Of a stretch of DNA of 64,000 bases, positions 25,601 through 37,900 are shown one piece after another; position 1 is the first letter of the stretch; each line of letters begins with the position of its first letter. Below the pieces are notes generated by a model. The model did no database searches and was not told the DNA's origin. It worked only from the letters and a program-made list of their open reading frames with translations. The stretch is from Phallusia mammillata (Eukaryota > Chordata > Ascidiacea > Phlebobranchia > Ascidiidae). The position numbers were made by a program, and so were the translations under genes. The stretch covers positions 1 through 64,000 of the forward strand of contig QLIY01000573.1 in the NCBI GenBank assembly GCA_003260075.1. The letters run 5' to 3'.

Positions 25601-25932
25601 ACAGGAAGATTTTTTCAGCTTTGATCTGTAACAAATGACAAGCAGTTGATTTAATAAGTGAAACCCCCCCCTACCAACCTGCAATGTTTTGAACTAATAA
25701 GCCTCATTTTACACTGTGAAGAGAGCCTAACGTTTTAAACCTTTAGGATTTTACAGAAAATTTGTACAATACTATTTGGTATGGTATAATAAGTGTAATA
25801 CATATTTCACTACAAAAGTGAAGAAATAAAACGAACTGTTTGTGTCTTTAGCGTTTGGAAAGAGAGGAGCGTGCAGCTGAAATTGAAGCGCGGGATGTGG
25901 GAGTTTCCCAGCTGGATAGAATGGAAAAATAA
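22625..25932 (+). CDS. EPHX1: Microsomal epoxide hydrolase
   Basis: Nine exons (22625-22845, 23420-23630, 23804-23975, 24057-24186, 24371-24576, 24804-24885, 25013-25162, 25337-25529, 25852-25932) join in phase to 481 residues (human 455). The enzyme hydrolyses epoxides to trans-diols at the ER membrane. Residues 1-18 form the N-terminal membrane anchor, followed by KWMSPKKK. The epoxide-hydrolase N domain leads to the alpha/beta-hydrolase core with the oxyanion motif HGWPG (152-156). The catalytic nucleophile is D230 in GGDWGS, with charge-relay E406 in FPNEF and base H433 in RGGHFSA. Lid tyrosines Y302 (GYMH) and Y377 (RFYKENLG) are both conserved, so the enzyme should be active. All introns are GT-AG; intron 1 contains a hAT MITE. 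The C-terminus is about 25 residues longer than human, Glu/Arg-rich. Confidence 0.95.
22889..23342. mobile_element. hAT-type MITE in EPHX1 intron 1
   Basis: Ends CAGGGGTCCCCAACTG and GGTTGGGAACCCCTG are inverted repeats. Flanks CTGTATGG (22881-22888) and CTTTATGG (23343-23350) form a 7/8 target-site duplication. The subterminal repeats gggggtac occur in both orientations. There is no coding capacity and the exons are undisturbed. Confidence 0.85.
25664..25671. repeat. C8 run in EPHX1 intron 8
   Basis: A short C run without an obvious flanking duplication. It may be genuine. Confidence 0.6.
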
Positions 25933-26447
25933 GTAGCGGTCACTTTGTAAAAGTCGCCCTTAATGCAATTCCCTATGAGAAATCAGTATCTTACAATTGC
26001 TTAGTGATGCACTATATGTTGTTTTTGTGTCGCAAATCCTGCCAAACATTACTATCAAACAACAATTTTCTTCATGTCAAACTGTACACTCAGATCAGAT
26101 TAGGCAGTGGTGAAAACTAAACACAATTGTTTAAAACAATTTCTTTGGTCCCCGTTTCGGTACAATGTTCAATATATTTTCCTGTGACAAGCAGTGTCCT
26201 TTGCTTGTGTGTTTAATTTTGTTTGAGTGTTTTCTTTTCAATTCACTAAATGCTTTGTTTTTGAAAAAAACATGGGTATCAGTTCTGTCACAAGATGGCG
26301 CCCAAAAGCTTCACTGATTTTTTCTCGAATTTTCTTTTGAAGCAAACATGTTCTATGCGATTTCATACATTATTTGGTAAAATTGTTACGCTGTGTTTGT
26401 GAATGATCAAAACTGTGTTAAAATTCTGTTTGTGTTCTAATTGCAGA

Positions 26448-26453
26448 AATAAA
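26448..26453 (+). promoter_or_regulatory. Candidate polyadenylation signal of EPHX1
   Basis: AATAAA about 515 bp after the EPHX1 stop. It is the first canonical hexamer I find downstream of the stop. Confidence 0.4.
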
Positions 26454-27756
26454 ATAAGTTTTGCTGTGTGTCAAATCTTTAGAAGTTGTGACAATATAAT
26501 ATGTGATAATAATGATGTGGTGTGAATTGCAAATCCCAGTTCACACTTGTTTTGTACGGGCGCCTTAGACCAGATATAAACCTAACTTCATTAAACAGTT
26601 TTTTGAAACTTATTTTGTTATTTTTTCCACTCATGTTTGTTGCCATGAACTAGCATAAAAATGCTTGAAATGTCAAGTTACTAAAAAATCATTAACCAAT
26701 GATCACATATAAACGTCACTACACTTTATTAAAGGAATTCATATTTTTTGAGAGTCATCGTGACTGGATTTTTCTGGCCCTTAGTAACGACCCTTCTATG
26801 TCTCACATTAAAAGCTCAGCTCCTTCACAATTGTCCGGCTTGCTTCCCTCTTAGGAGCCACTCACAATTGACGTGTGACGTTTTCATTTATTTTGAAGTA
26901 ATCTGGCAAAAACGAAGACGAAAGAAAACACTGAACGCAATAGAAAACAACGACGGTTCGCGATAAACAAAAGGTAATCGAAAGTAAATATAGGCACATC
27001 TACGACAGCAACACATTTGTGTGGGTTGTAGCCATCTCAATATTGAAATAATCCGAAACTTGCACTACTTTTTTTAATTAAGTTCAAAACGAATATTTTT
27101 CAAGTTTTTAAGCCATGGCTGGAAAAACATTTACCAAGAATAGATATTGAGGTCATTGTGCCATGGAATCTGCTCCAGTTTTTGGCTTATAGAATATGAA
27201 AAATGGCGAACGGTATAGTACAATCAATGAAAGGGGGCATAAGGGAAATTTTTCGAGAGAGGAGGGGGCTCATACACTCGACGAAGAAAATATTTAGTTA
27301 TGCTGCGACTTCGTACATTATCAAAATTAAGCACAAAAACATCGACGAAAATGTTCGACGAACAAAACTAAAATGTGAAAGACAATAAATAAACGAACGC
27401 AAAGGGGCGACACACCTTATCTGCTGGCGACGTGAAACTACCGAAATAGCAAAAACGGTGTAAACGACAAAACGATAGCAAGAAGGTTTGTAATATCTTA
27501 TAGACTCCACATTCTGTGTTTCAGGTAGCAGCAACCAATAAACCTGTGTGTATATTTAGTAACGGTTTGTGTTCTTTTTAGTATCAAAAACAGGACACAG
27601 TTTGCCCGTTTCTTTAAAAGCACGCGCCATATTATCTCAATTTTACACGTACTTTAGGGCAGTAGGCCAAGAAAAAGAGGTGTTTTGACAAATTGAAGAC
27701 AAGTTGTCAAAACCAACAGAAAAAAGCAAAAAAACGGAACAACAGTAAAAATCTTT
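26454..27756. other. Convergent intergenic region EPHX1 / NKD
   Basis: Lies between the 3' ends of two convergent genes and must hold the NKD 3' UTR. The 61-codon frame at 27203-27388 (+) has no recognisable similarity and is not called. Confidence 0.5.
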
Positions 27757-27899
27757 TTAGCTTTCGGATTTGCTGTGATAATAATAATGATGATGGATGT
27801 GTTCGTGTTGGTGACGTTGCACCGAGCCAGAAGTGTCTTGCGACAGCGCTGTTGACAACTGTGGCGTATTCGGGAAAGCGCTCATGGCGCCTGGAGGTA

Positions 27900-27952
<53 letters not shown>

Positions 27953-30900
27953 AGGTAAAATGTTTGCGCGCAGGTAGCCATGGTGGGGTTTCCCTAAAGT
28001 CGATACATTCCCGGATGACTTCTTTCGGGTTTTGGTAAATTTCCGCCGCGAACTAATGTCAACAGATCGACTTTCCCGTGATTTCGGCTTTGATAAGTTA
28101 CTCCGTGATGTCACAGTCGTGTCCCGTGATGTCATCGATTCGTGTTTGTGAACGTGGTGGGTGAGTGAAAGCGAATCCCTTTGTTTCAGCGACATGCTGC
28201 GCTCAACCTCGATCCGCCTTTCAGTGCTGTGTGTGATCGCTTGCATCGCTTCCTTACTCAGCGGTTCGAAGATTCGCGATACTTGGCTGCTTGCCTGGGC
28301 AGAGTCGTCACACCCGTCATCGCCGCTATATTCGGAATCAGAACTCGACTCTGACGACGAACTCGGAGCTGAGGATCCCCACCCGCGTGCGAGTCGCTCC
28401 TCTCGGGCCGAGTCGCGCTGAAGTTCGCGCAGTCGCAGGTACATGGTTTCCCGAAAACTTTGGTCAAAAGGTGATTGGTAACGATGCGCGTGTTTTCGGT
28501 CGTCACGGCAACAATGTTGTTTCGATGTGCACACGCGGTGGCGCTCCCGAGACCGTGACGAATGGTTTGAGCGCTTGTCCGATTTGTGGCACTTGGTGCA
28601 AGAGGTCGGTGTTGGTTTTGATTCTTCGCTGTCAACGCCGGGAATCTGTCGGTAGTGATGCCGGCGATCGGTGGCATTGATTTCGTTGACGACGCCTGAA
28701 TTCGTTTCAGGACTGCAGGAGCTGCAAAAAAAATCATTATTGTTTGGATGGTCTCACTGGTATAAAAATCATGGATTTAAAATTTGATCAAAGTTTGCAT
28801 TTCAAAGAGATACTGCCTCTAAAAACTGTTTGAGCAACATATTATCTACAGACACGATCCCATGAATGGCAGAGCGAAAAAACAAGTTCATGCGAAAATT
28901 GGTCTAATGTGGGTCGAATTAAGCGCCGGGGTCGGGATCCGCGTAAGAAGATTAACATCGGGTTTATTTTACTGGCGACGGAAATGCACTCTCGGCTGGA
29001 CTTTCAACTAGCTGCTGTGCGCTTATCATAACAGTCAGATGAAGAAAAATAAACAAGTCGCCCACGGGCTTCGCAATACGTGGATTGTCGCACGTCGGGG
29101 CAGCGATGCAATGGACACGGTGAGATGTCACCCCGATAAAACACGCATCACTTGTGACTCGGTTTGTATTTCAAACTTGTTCACATTCGGATTTAAGACG
29201 CTTCGCGCGGCCTTTGCAGATCGACGCAGTTGATAGGGTTCGAGCGAACAACATTACTCCATTAAACCCGTTACTCTCAACAACCTGCGATTTTGCGTGA
29301 TACAGCCCGGACCCGGTTTCTTGCTATGTTTGGGGTTAAACATGTAAAGGGAAAATTACTGAGTTAGGGCCGATTACGGGATTTGCACTGACGTCATCAA
29401 GGAAAAAATTTACCCGGAAGCATTTGAAACAGTTTTTTTAACTGGTCTATGAACAGACAAGTGATATTAACGAAACGCGCTGCGGCTTATGGCCGAAATG
29501 AAAATGACATACGGTAAGAGAGGTCGATATATTTACTTTCTTTTTGACATTTAAAAGCGAAAAACTATTTATACATCTATTCTTGTCGGCATTTTTAAGT
29601 TACATTTGCTATATCACTACTGATATACCCCTGGGATGCCAAGAAGTTGATAAACTTCAAAGCATTTACATAGCTATTGAGAAATTCGTGACTCATTCGA
29701 AAAGAGGTTTAACTGAGATATAATTTATCGCCAAATCGTATAACCACGAACAATTCGGCGGAGTTTATTTGATTTACTTCTCATTGGTCGTCACGTGACC
29801 TATCTGTCGTGTCATCGCTGTTTGTGACGTCACATGTCTTGTGCATCACCACGATTGATATTGCGAAATACTTTGATCGCTTACATCTCTACCCTGATCG
29901 CAGAAGGTGCGACGTCACTAAAATGGAGTTTAAACGGTGCAGGTCGCTGTGAATAAGACATCGCATATCAGATGGCAGATAAAGTCCGAACATGGACTCG
30001 AGAATCATTTTGGCTCCTTTGGTAAAGCGTTAAGTTTGCCCCGTAGAGTGGAAAATGACTTAACGATGAAACTTCAAACGGGTCACTTTTTGAGAGGGCA
30101 ATTTACCGATGTTTAAGTCGAGCACGACCTATGCACTGATTAGCATCACATGGGGGAAAGTAAGTGATGTTTTTTGTAACGCATGGTTGGACATGCAAGT
30201 TGCATTCCGCTCAAAAATAAACCCAGTTCAACTACGCTGGGGTTGTGTATAGTGGTTCGAGCGGTGGAACGATTACGTAACCGTTTGACGCAATAGGGGA
30301 GGGGAGCAATTATAGAATCTCCTTCTCTCTGAGCGTTTACAAAGGTTGCCATCCGACCCCCGAGGCAGGAAATTCGGCGCAACTGATCCAGTGGGTAATC
30401 CGGCGGCCCCTTTGCCTCGGTGCAGACCAAACGCAGTCGCTTTGGGGGCAAGAGACGCTGCGAGATCGTTGGAAAGGAAACCGTGCAATCTATGCCAATC
30501 ACATTGGGCGGGTATGGGGAGGCGTTGCTTTGTGCTGCACTGATACAACTTGACAATCAGTCGATACCGTTAGAGTCACAAATTCAATACTTGTGTTCTA
30601 CCCTTTCTAAAAACTGTACAAGTTGTTGCGATCGTTGCTTACCTTTTGTCCTGTGTCTGGTGGTTTCGTATATTTCCCTTCTCCGTGACGTTAGGTGAGG
30701 ACGACCGATGACGTAGTAGCGGCGTGAAGTCAGACTGGTCGTGACGTAAACGATTGCGCGCTTTGGGTTCGGGGGTGACGGACAGCCGCACTCGGACGCG
30801 GTTCTGTCCGTCCGAACACTGACCGATGCTGCTGTCCAGTGCGTCTCGGATTGAACTCATGACTCGTAGTAACTCCTGTGCACAAAAAAGCTTTCAAAAT

Positions 30901-33479
30901 GTGAATGTTAAGAATTTTATACAAACGTTAAAAAATTAACTTCTTTAACTTTACTCAATCGTTTGATACCCGAAAGTGTAAATCTGTATATTTTGTGACA
31001 GTGAGAATCAATAAAGTAAAGCAGTGTCTGACCCTAAGTGACAGGCAACATTTTTATCGACGATCTCTGTTTTGTGTTCTATATATTCCAAAGTTGTATA
31101 TCGACTGGTTTTGTTCTTTGGACCCGGTTTCCTTATTTAGCGGTTTATGACAGTAGCATTGGACAAAAAATCGTCGGAAAAGAATTTATCACAACGCATT
31201 TGCGCAAAATGGCGCCGCTACTGAGGGGAACTTAGAATCATTCACTCAATTCTTACCAGCCGTCGCCTGCGTCTTTCGCCGCGTACTCTGTTTATTTACG
31301 TACCACCGGATTATGGTAAAGCCGCTTTGGCGGATAAATCGACAAGATGAAACGGTTCTGGGAGAACTCTGACACTTGACATCATACCAATGCGCGCGGT
31401 ACTTTCTTGCTTGCTACTATCGTTGTTGCAAATAGCCTGTTTAAAAGTGGAACTATGTGTAATCACCTGCTTTTGGACACCAACAGCTTTTTTATTGCTA
31501 GGATACAAGTCAGCCGCTTACTTCAATCACGGCGCGTCACTCAAGTTTGGTGACGTCACGGGTTGGATATTTTCAAAATCCGATTTGCCGCGAGTTGCTG
31601 TAAACAAGCGCGTTGTGGCAACAGCGATGTTCGAGAACTGATACTTTTAGCCACAAAAATGTATTGCCTCGTCAATGGAAGGCACTTTGCGAGTTGCTAC
31701 ACAGCGGCGAACAACCATTTCCAGCAATATGAAACAAGTTCCAGATCAAAACAGGTTTTTGTTTTTATTGTATTTGAGCCCATAATACAGTAAAGGTCTT
31801 TTTTCGCTAAACAATGAGCCAAAGTTTAATTTAAAGGCACAACTAACTCCTGGTTCAAGTGTTTGTGCAAGAGAATTGTTTTCGCTTTTTTCGCAGCGCG
31901 AGAGCAAATGCAGATGAGCATCAGAGAACAACATGAGAAACACCTATAAGGCGTTCGAACACAGAGAAAACACTCCCCGTTTGTTAGAAAAGCGAGAACG
32001 CGCACACTGATCAACAAGTCACTTAGCATGTTTTCGCTGCCGGCCTGTAAACCACATCACAAACGCCTGGTAGATATTTATAAGCGTTAAGGAGCGCGCA
32101 AAGGGGGTTTGAGTTTATGTTGTGGCGTCCTTCGCCTATTTGCACTCGCGAAATAAGCAAAACGACCGGAGGGAAGCCAGAAGACGACATAAAAGCTGTG
32201 CAGTCAATTCCGCGCCGGTCCAGGCATAATAGCGCGCGGCACAGATGTATCATCACCGACAATTATGATCACCCAAACTAAGCTCGCCAGCGCGGGTGAT
32301 GAAAGGCGGCCTGGCCACGTCATACGATGCCGCAGCTCAATTTTCAACGATTATCTTTCATTACCGAGCGATTTGCTTGCGCACAAAGCAAAATCCCACG
32401 TAAGCGACAAGCGCTACCTCCTCAAGGGGGCCGACAAGCTCCAGTGATGACAAATCAGGATCGAAACGACATTTGTTTGTTGTTATTTGAAACTAAAAAC
32501 TCTCGAAATAAATCCGACCTATACTGCGAAATCCTTTGATTTTTTTTACTATGGCCTAGTGCCAAACGTTCCCAAAGGTCCAAGTCGAGACACAAACGAA
32601 GGGGACGAAATGCTAAAATATGGGATTTGACTCTTTTCAGTCGACCAATGACTGACAGCGTCTTTCACACTAGAACTGAAGTTAATCTTGCCGTCGGAAG
32701 GGCTTTTTCGCTCGTCACTGTACCATAGAAGACACGCCGAATTCCAGGATTAATGTTCTGGGGCGCAGTATGTATTGGGCGCCCCACAAAAGCGTGCCAG
32801 GTGGCCAATAAACGGCTTTACTGAATTCCAAACCTTCCATCGAGGAGACAAGAAGCCGCGGGGATCAACGCAGCATTGGTAATCAACCAAGCGCATCCAG
32901 AGTTTAATCAGCGTCGTCAAATTATTTCCACCCTTCTTTTGTCATTCGCTGTCATCCCGCCGCGACTATAAGTAATAATATCCGCCGCCGGCTTTGATCT
33001 GTTGTGATAAAGCGCCTCAACGGGCGCATATAGAGCGAGGAGCGCAATAAAATCCCGCCAATACCCGTCACATGTTGCCCCTTTCCACCGCACCCGACCC
33101 CAAATGACTTCCACTTTGCTGCTGTTCACAAGTCGAGCGCGTATATATGAGTCTACAGGGCACGAGATCAGTCAATACGAAGGCAATATAGACAACCGCG
33201 ACAGAGATTAAAGCCGAGCTGGATATCCGCGCATTGGTAATAAGCACGATGAGGTGGCGTTGCATGGCAGACGTTCAATGCGCACTGCTCGAGCCTTATT
33301 TGGCTTTGACACTTCACTATTAGTTCTGTGATGGAACAAACTGTTTTCATGTTTTTATCGCCAATGTTGTCTTGGGCAAATCGCATCCGGCGCCGAATTC
33401 CCGGCGCCCGCGGCGCCACAGGGTCACTAGGGATCGCCCCTATCGCATCAACGTGTTCACAGCTAAAGCCTTTAATTCG

Positions 33480-33543
<64 letters not shown>

Positions 33544-34909
33544 AAAGGTCAACATCCGCGCGGAAGGCAATGCGTGGGCCCGGGCAAAAAAACAGCCACT
33601 ATATTTTCGCACACTGACTAGGACCTCAGACCACCCGTGCGACTAATAGTGCGAGGGTCGGTAACGCCAAGCGGTTTAGACTAAACAAATGCACGAACAC
33701 AAAAAGTTGCACTGCAAATACAGTCGTCAAAAGAAACGCCTCACCTCATCACGTGATTTCCCTGTTTCGTGGTTGAGGCGGTTCTCAAGCGAGAATGTCC
33801 ATTCCGTTTCACCCTAAAAATGAACAAAGATCAAGGTCAGCATTGTACGACCGAAGACCTAACCGTGGTAATGTAAAAGTTTACAGTACCTGCTCGGTGT
33901 CTGTAGGGTCGCGTTCTATTGAGAAAGAACTCCTTTCAAGGAACTTACTCTTAGCTTCAAGGACTTGTTCCTTTTGAGGTAGGTTCACTAAAAATGAAAT
34001 AAAGAGTTTTAACTTTGCGTCAATGCAACACAAGAACGAAATTTCAACAATATGAAAACAACACATTTCTTCAATCTGACACAAGGGGTGCGCCGAGAAG
34101 TGATCTCTCGTTGACAATCAGTGTGCGTTGTGTTGTCACAGAGCTATCAGACTGACGATGCCGCGGCGCAAACTGACGGAAGTGAAAGCGCTAAGCCCAT
34201 TCGTAAACAGCCTTTCAGAACCAAGTAACCTCCGACCGACAGCTCCCTGGCGCGCGAGATGCTTCACAACAACAGGGGGTGCAGTAAAGGGGCGACGAAA
34301 TTGACCTATGACGTCACTATGTGCTGGCGTCGTATTGCTGTGAAGCCTGTGCTTTCTAACTCGCCAAATCCGCACCATCCATCACAGTGACATTAGGGAG
34401 GCGTTGTCGTAAACTGGCGCTAATCCCGCGGCGATCTTGGCCTCTGCTTTCCTGCAGCGCGTTTTAAGCGATCGAGATATATCGCACCCTGCGCAATGCT
34501 GTTGATTGAGCAGATAACAGCGGGCTCCACTACACACTCAACAGACACAACTTTGCGGCAATTTCACGTGTACCCACCCAAAACAAGTCAGATTTGTGGC
34601 TTTATTATTACACAGGGTAAAACCCCCGGTAAGAAAATGCATTGGGGAATTTTTTGTTTGCGTTGCCTCTACACAAAATCTAAAACACATGCAGTGAAGT
34701 GGCCGATTGGTTAAACAGGCCAATCACAATTCAGGTGATTCCCTCTGATAGAAACAATTCAGTCAAAATGAGAGGGCAATTTATTTTCCGCCGAAATTCG
34801 TCGCTCTTTGATGCGTTCTGTCTGACCGGGCTCCATGACAACAATTTAGATGACGAATAGCGGAGGCATTGGCCAGTTTCAAAGACCTCCCTATCCCCAA
34901 ACCCCGACT

Positions 34910-34961
<52 letters not shown>

Positions 34962-37900
34962 GTGGCCGCAGCGGTGTGGCTCAACGAGCGTAAATATGTC
35001 GAGTGGTGGCGAGTGTCCAGGTGCCATAAGAAAATCGGGATGAGTGTTTCCCGTGCCCTCCCGTGCTTTTGTCGAGGGGGTTCAATCATGCAACGGCAGG
35101 AGGCTCGGGTTTCGCAAAATCGCCTGAAATTGGTGGAAACCGAAGTCGCCCTGCACAGTTTATCTGGTCACAAATCACCCGTTATAAGTTCTCCCAGTTC
35201 GCAGGCCTATAGATATTTGCTTTCAGCGAATTTTATACTGACATCTAATGAGCATCAACGGGCTGAATTTGTCACGTGATAGCTTAGTGATTGCAAAGGT
35301 AGTCGCATAAGGTAATGGGGAGTTTGTATTGTCTGCGTTGCACAACTAACCAAGCAAATAAACTTGCATTTTCTAGGAAACTAATCGTATCAAGGTTTTA
35401 TACAAACAGTTTTACTGCAGGACTTTTGACCATTACTCTGCCCAAACCATCCCATAAATTTCTCACAGAACTTTAAAGTAGGCCTCGCCGACATTAAACT
35501 TATTGCCGGGAGAGCACAACCCCATTGGTGGTTATAGGTTCAAGGAGATTCGCCTGAGTTCAATAACAGCCGACGTTGACCAGAATCCCAGACTTAACCC
35601 GGGTGACAATAGCGAGGGAGACCACACACATAGACAAGTATATGACGCTAGGTTAATTACAGTTTCGCATGGTTGCTTTTATGTGCGGCCAGCGACGTTT
35701 ACCTTGATGTGCGAGAGCGAATGCCAGCCGGAAAGCTTAAGTTGTGCAGCTCTTGTAAGCCGGGCCACTTACAAATAATTGTTTTCCTTTGATGCTTGCG
35801 CCAAGTGGGCTTCCGAGTCGCAACCGGTTCGATGGTTATCCAACCGTTGTGCCCATCACACCCGTAATCCCACTAGCAAGACACTTAGAGCTACTCTATA
35901 GCGTTTGGTGAAAAAACGAGTCGAAAGTAAAAAAAAAACTGCAATAGTGGCTGTGTTTTGGTGAAAAGCAGTGTCCGATAAAATACCCGATTTTAGCAGC
36001 ACACCGGTAAAATGTTATCGCGTGCAAATTACTATACTGACCCATCTATGTGTAAACAGTAGTGTAAAGGGTAATACTTCGATTTGGCGGATAATCGAGG
36101 CGCGGCTACAGAGATACCCCTCACCTTCACCCACTTTTACCCCTCCCCCTCCTCACCTAACTTTTTGCAGGACCTCTTTTTAACTGCAGCAAAAGAAAAT
36201 TAGCATACCAACTACAAAACAATAATTGCAGCTTTTCGTGACAAAAAAAAACTCCTGGTTGCATGTCCCTTGCCCAGTGACTGACCTTTGCTGGACCGTT
36301 GGAAGTAAACACCCTCAGCATACATTAGGAGCACCAATAAAATTATGGGTCCCATTTAATCGGATTAAGCGACTTTTAATTGCCGCGCCTTGCGAGCCAA
36401 GCATAGCACAACCAGTGGACCGGAATTGATACGGGCGGGGACATTTTCGGTCAGATACGTTGCAAGCTTGTTGTTGTGAACCACCGGTGGCTTTTTTAAA
36501 AGTTTCTAGTTTATGGGCTTAATTAAAATCACGTGTGTTTATTATGCAGAATTCCCAAATCCGTTTCTGTGTACACAAACCCAAACACCTGGGCAAACAC
36601 AACGAAAAATAGTCGATTTATGATGATCCATTAAACTTTTCTCTCATAACTCCTGCCGCATGAATATAAAAGTCGGCCCCAGTTACGATAAAAGCTCCGA
36701 CCTATGACGTCACAATCGCCGTGGCATGCCTGCGTGGCATCCAATGCGCTAACACCACACCCCTCCAGCACGCTACGTGACAAAGACGCTTGTCACGTCA
36801 CACACTCCACTCCAAGAGACCCCATTTTCACGCTGCCCCATTCCCCTCACCCATAAAACGTAGACCCCACGCGCGTAATGGGGATTTCAAGATTCAACTT
36901 CCTGTTGTACGCTGACACTTCATTGTGACGTCACGCACTACGTTGCCGCGCGTCGAGTTATTTTTAAAAGCCGCGCTTTGATTTGGTATCTACGCCAGGA
37001 TGTGGAGCGTGGAGCATGAACAACAAACAAAAACTACGCGAGATGTAGCCTACGTTTCAATCCTCTTTACTCTATTTCGGGCGCAAACCTCCCTGGCAGA
37101 AAATAACACTATTTTCGCATAGATCAACACATACAAGCCCAACCACAGGAATTGTAGCGTCACAAAACATCGCGCATTCTTACCTCGAAGATCGACAGCA
37201 TTCTCCAAGCATCGAAAGGATGGTGTCTTTATCTTGGCCTCATTACCACCATCAGCGTTAGGCGAAAATGCTGACGGAATCTGCAACAAAAATTAAAATA
37301 TGAATGTCGGTTCATGCAACTTCAAAAGGCCACGAGAGTATTAAAAGTTACTGACTACGAGACCAATGTTTTGTGTTTAGGGCTACATGGATCAGCTTTT
37401 ACAACGCGAGTGTCTATAAAATTAACTCCATATACTTTGCCACCGCCTTGTGTGATTGCTTAGATATGGTGAACATGTCAATTTTGGAATGCACTTTCTT
37501 GCAAAGAGATTAAACACGGCCGCGACTGTGCAGAAACCTCGAAATACTTGAGACTGACTTTGGCGGCTGCTTTGAGTCTACAGCAGCTCTATGATTACAA
37601 CCGACCCATTGTGACGTAATACGATTAACAAAACAACTCAGTGCTGGCGGTGGTTTAACTTTGAAGGCATACGGAGAGCTGCAGTTTGTTATAACAGACA
37701 GTTTATTCGTGGTCATCCTTTGGATTTCAAATATTGTAATAGAAAAGCTGGATCCGTTTAAAATCGATCAAAAGAAAGTGCCATTCCAGTAACTCGTGAC
37801 AATACAGCAAATAACTTATTTGATCAAAACATTTTTTCAGTTTAAAAATTGCTGCGAGACTTTACTAAGAAACATGCGTTTTTGGATCTTTTCACTAACT

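Noticed and set aside
28258-28737. 159-codon minus frame with an acceptor at its start
   Set aside because: The same acceptor feeds the NKD frame one base off, which keeps phase with the upstream exon and carries conserved motifs.
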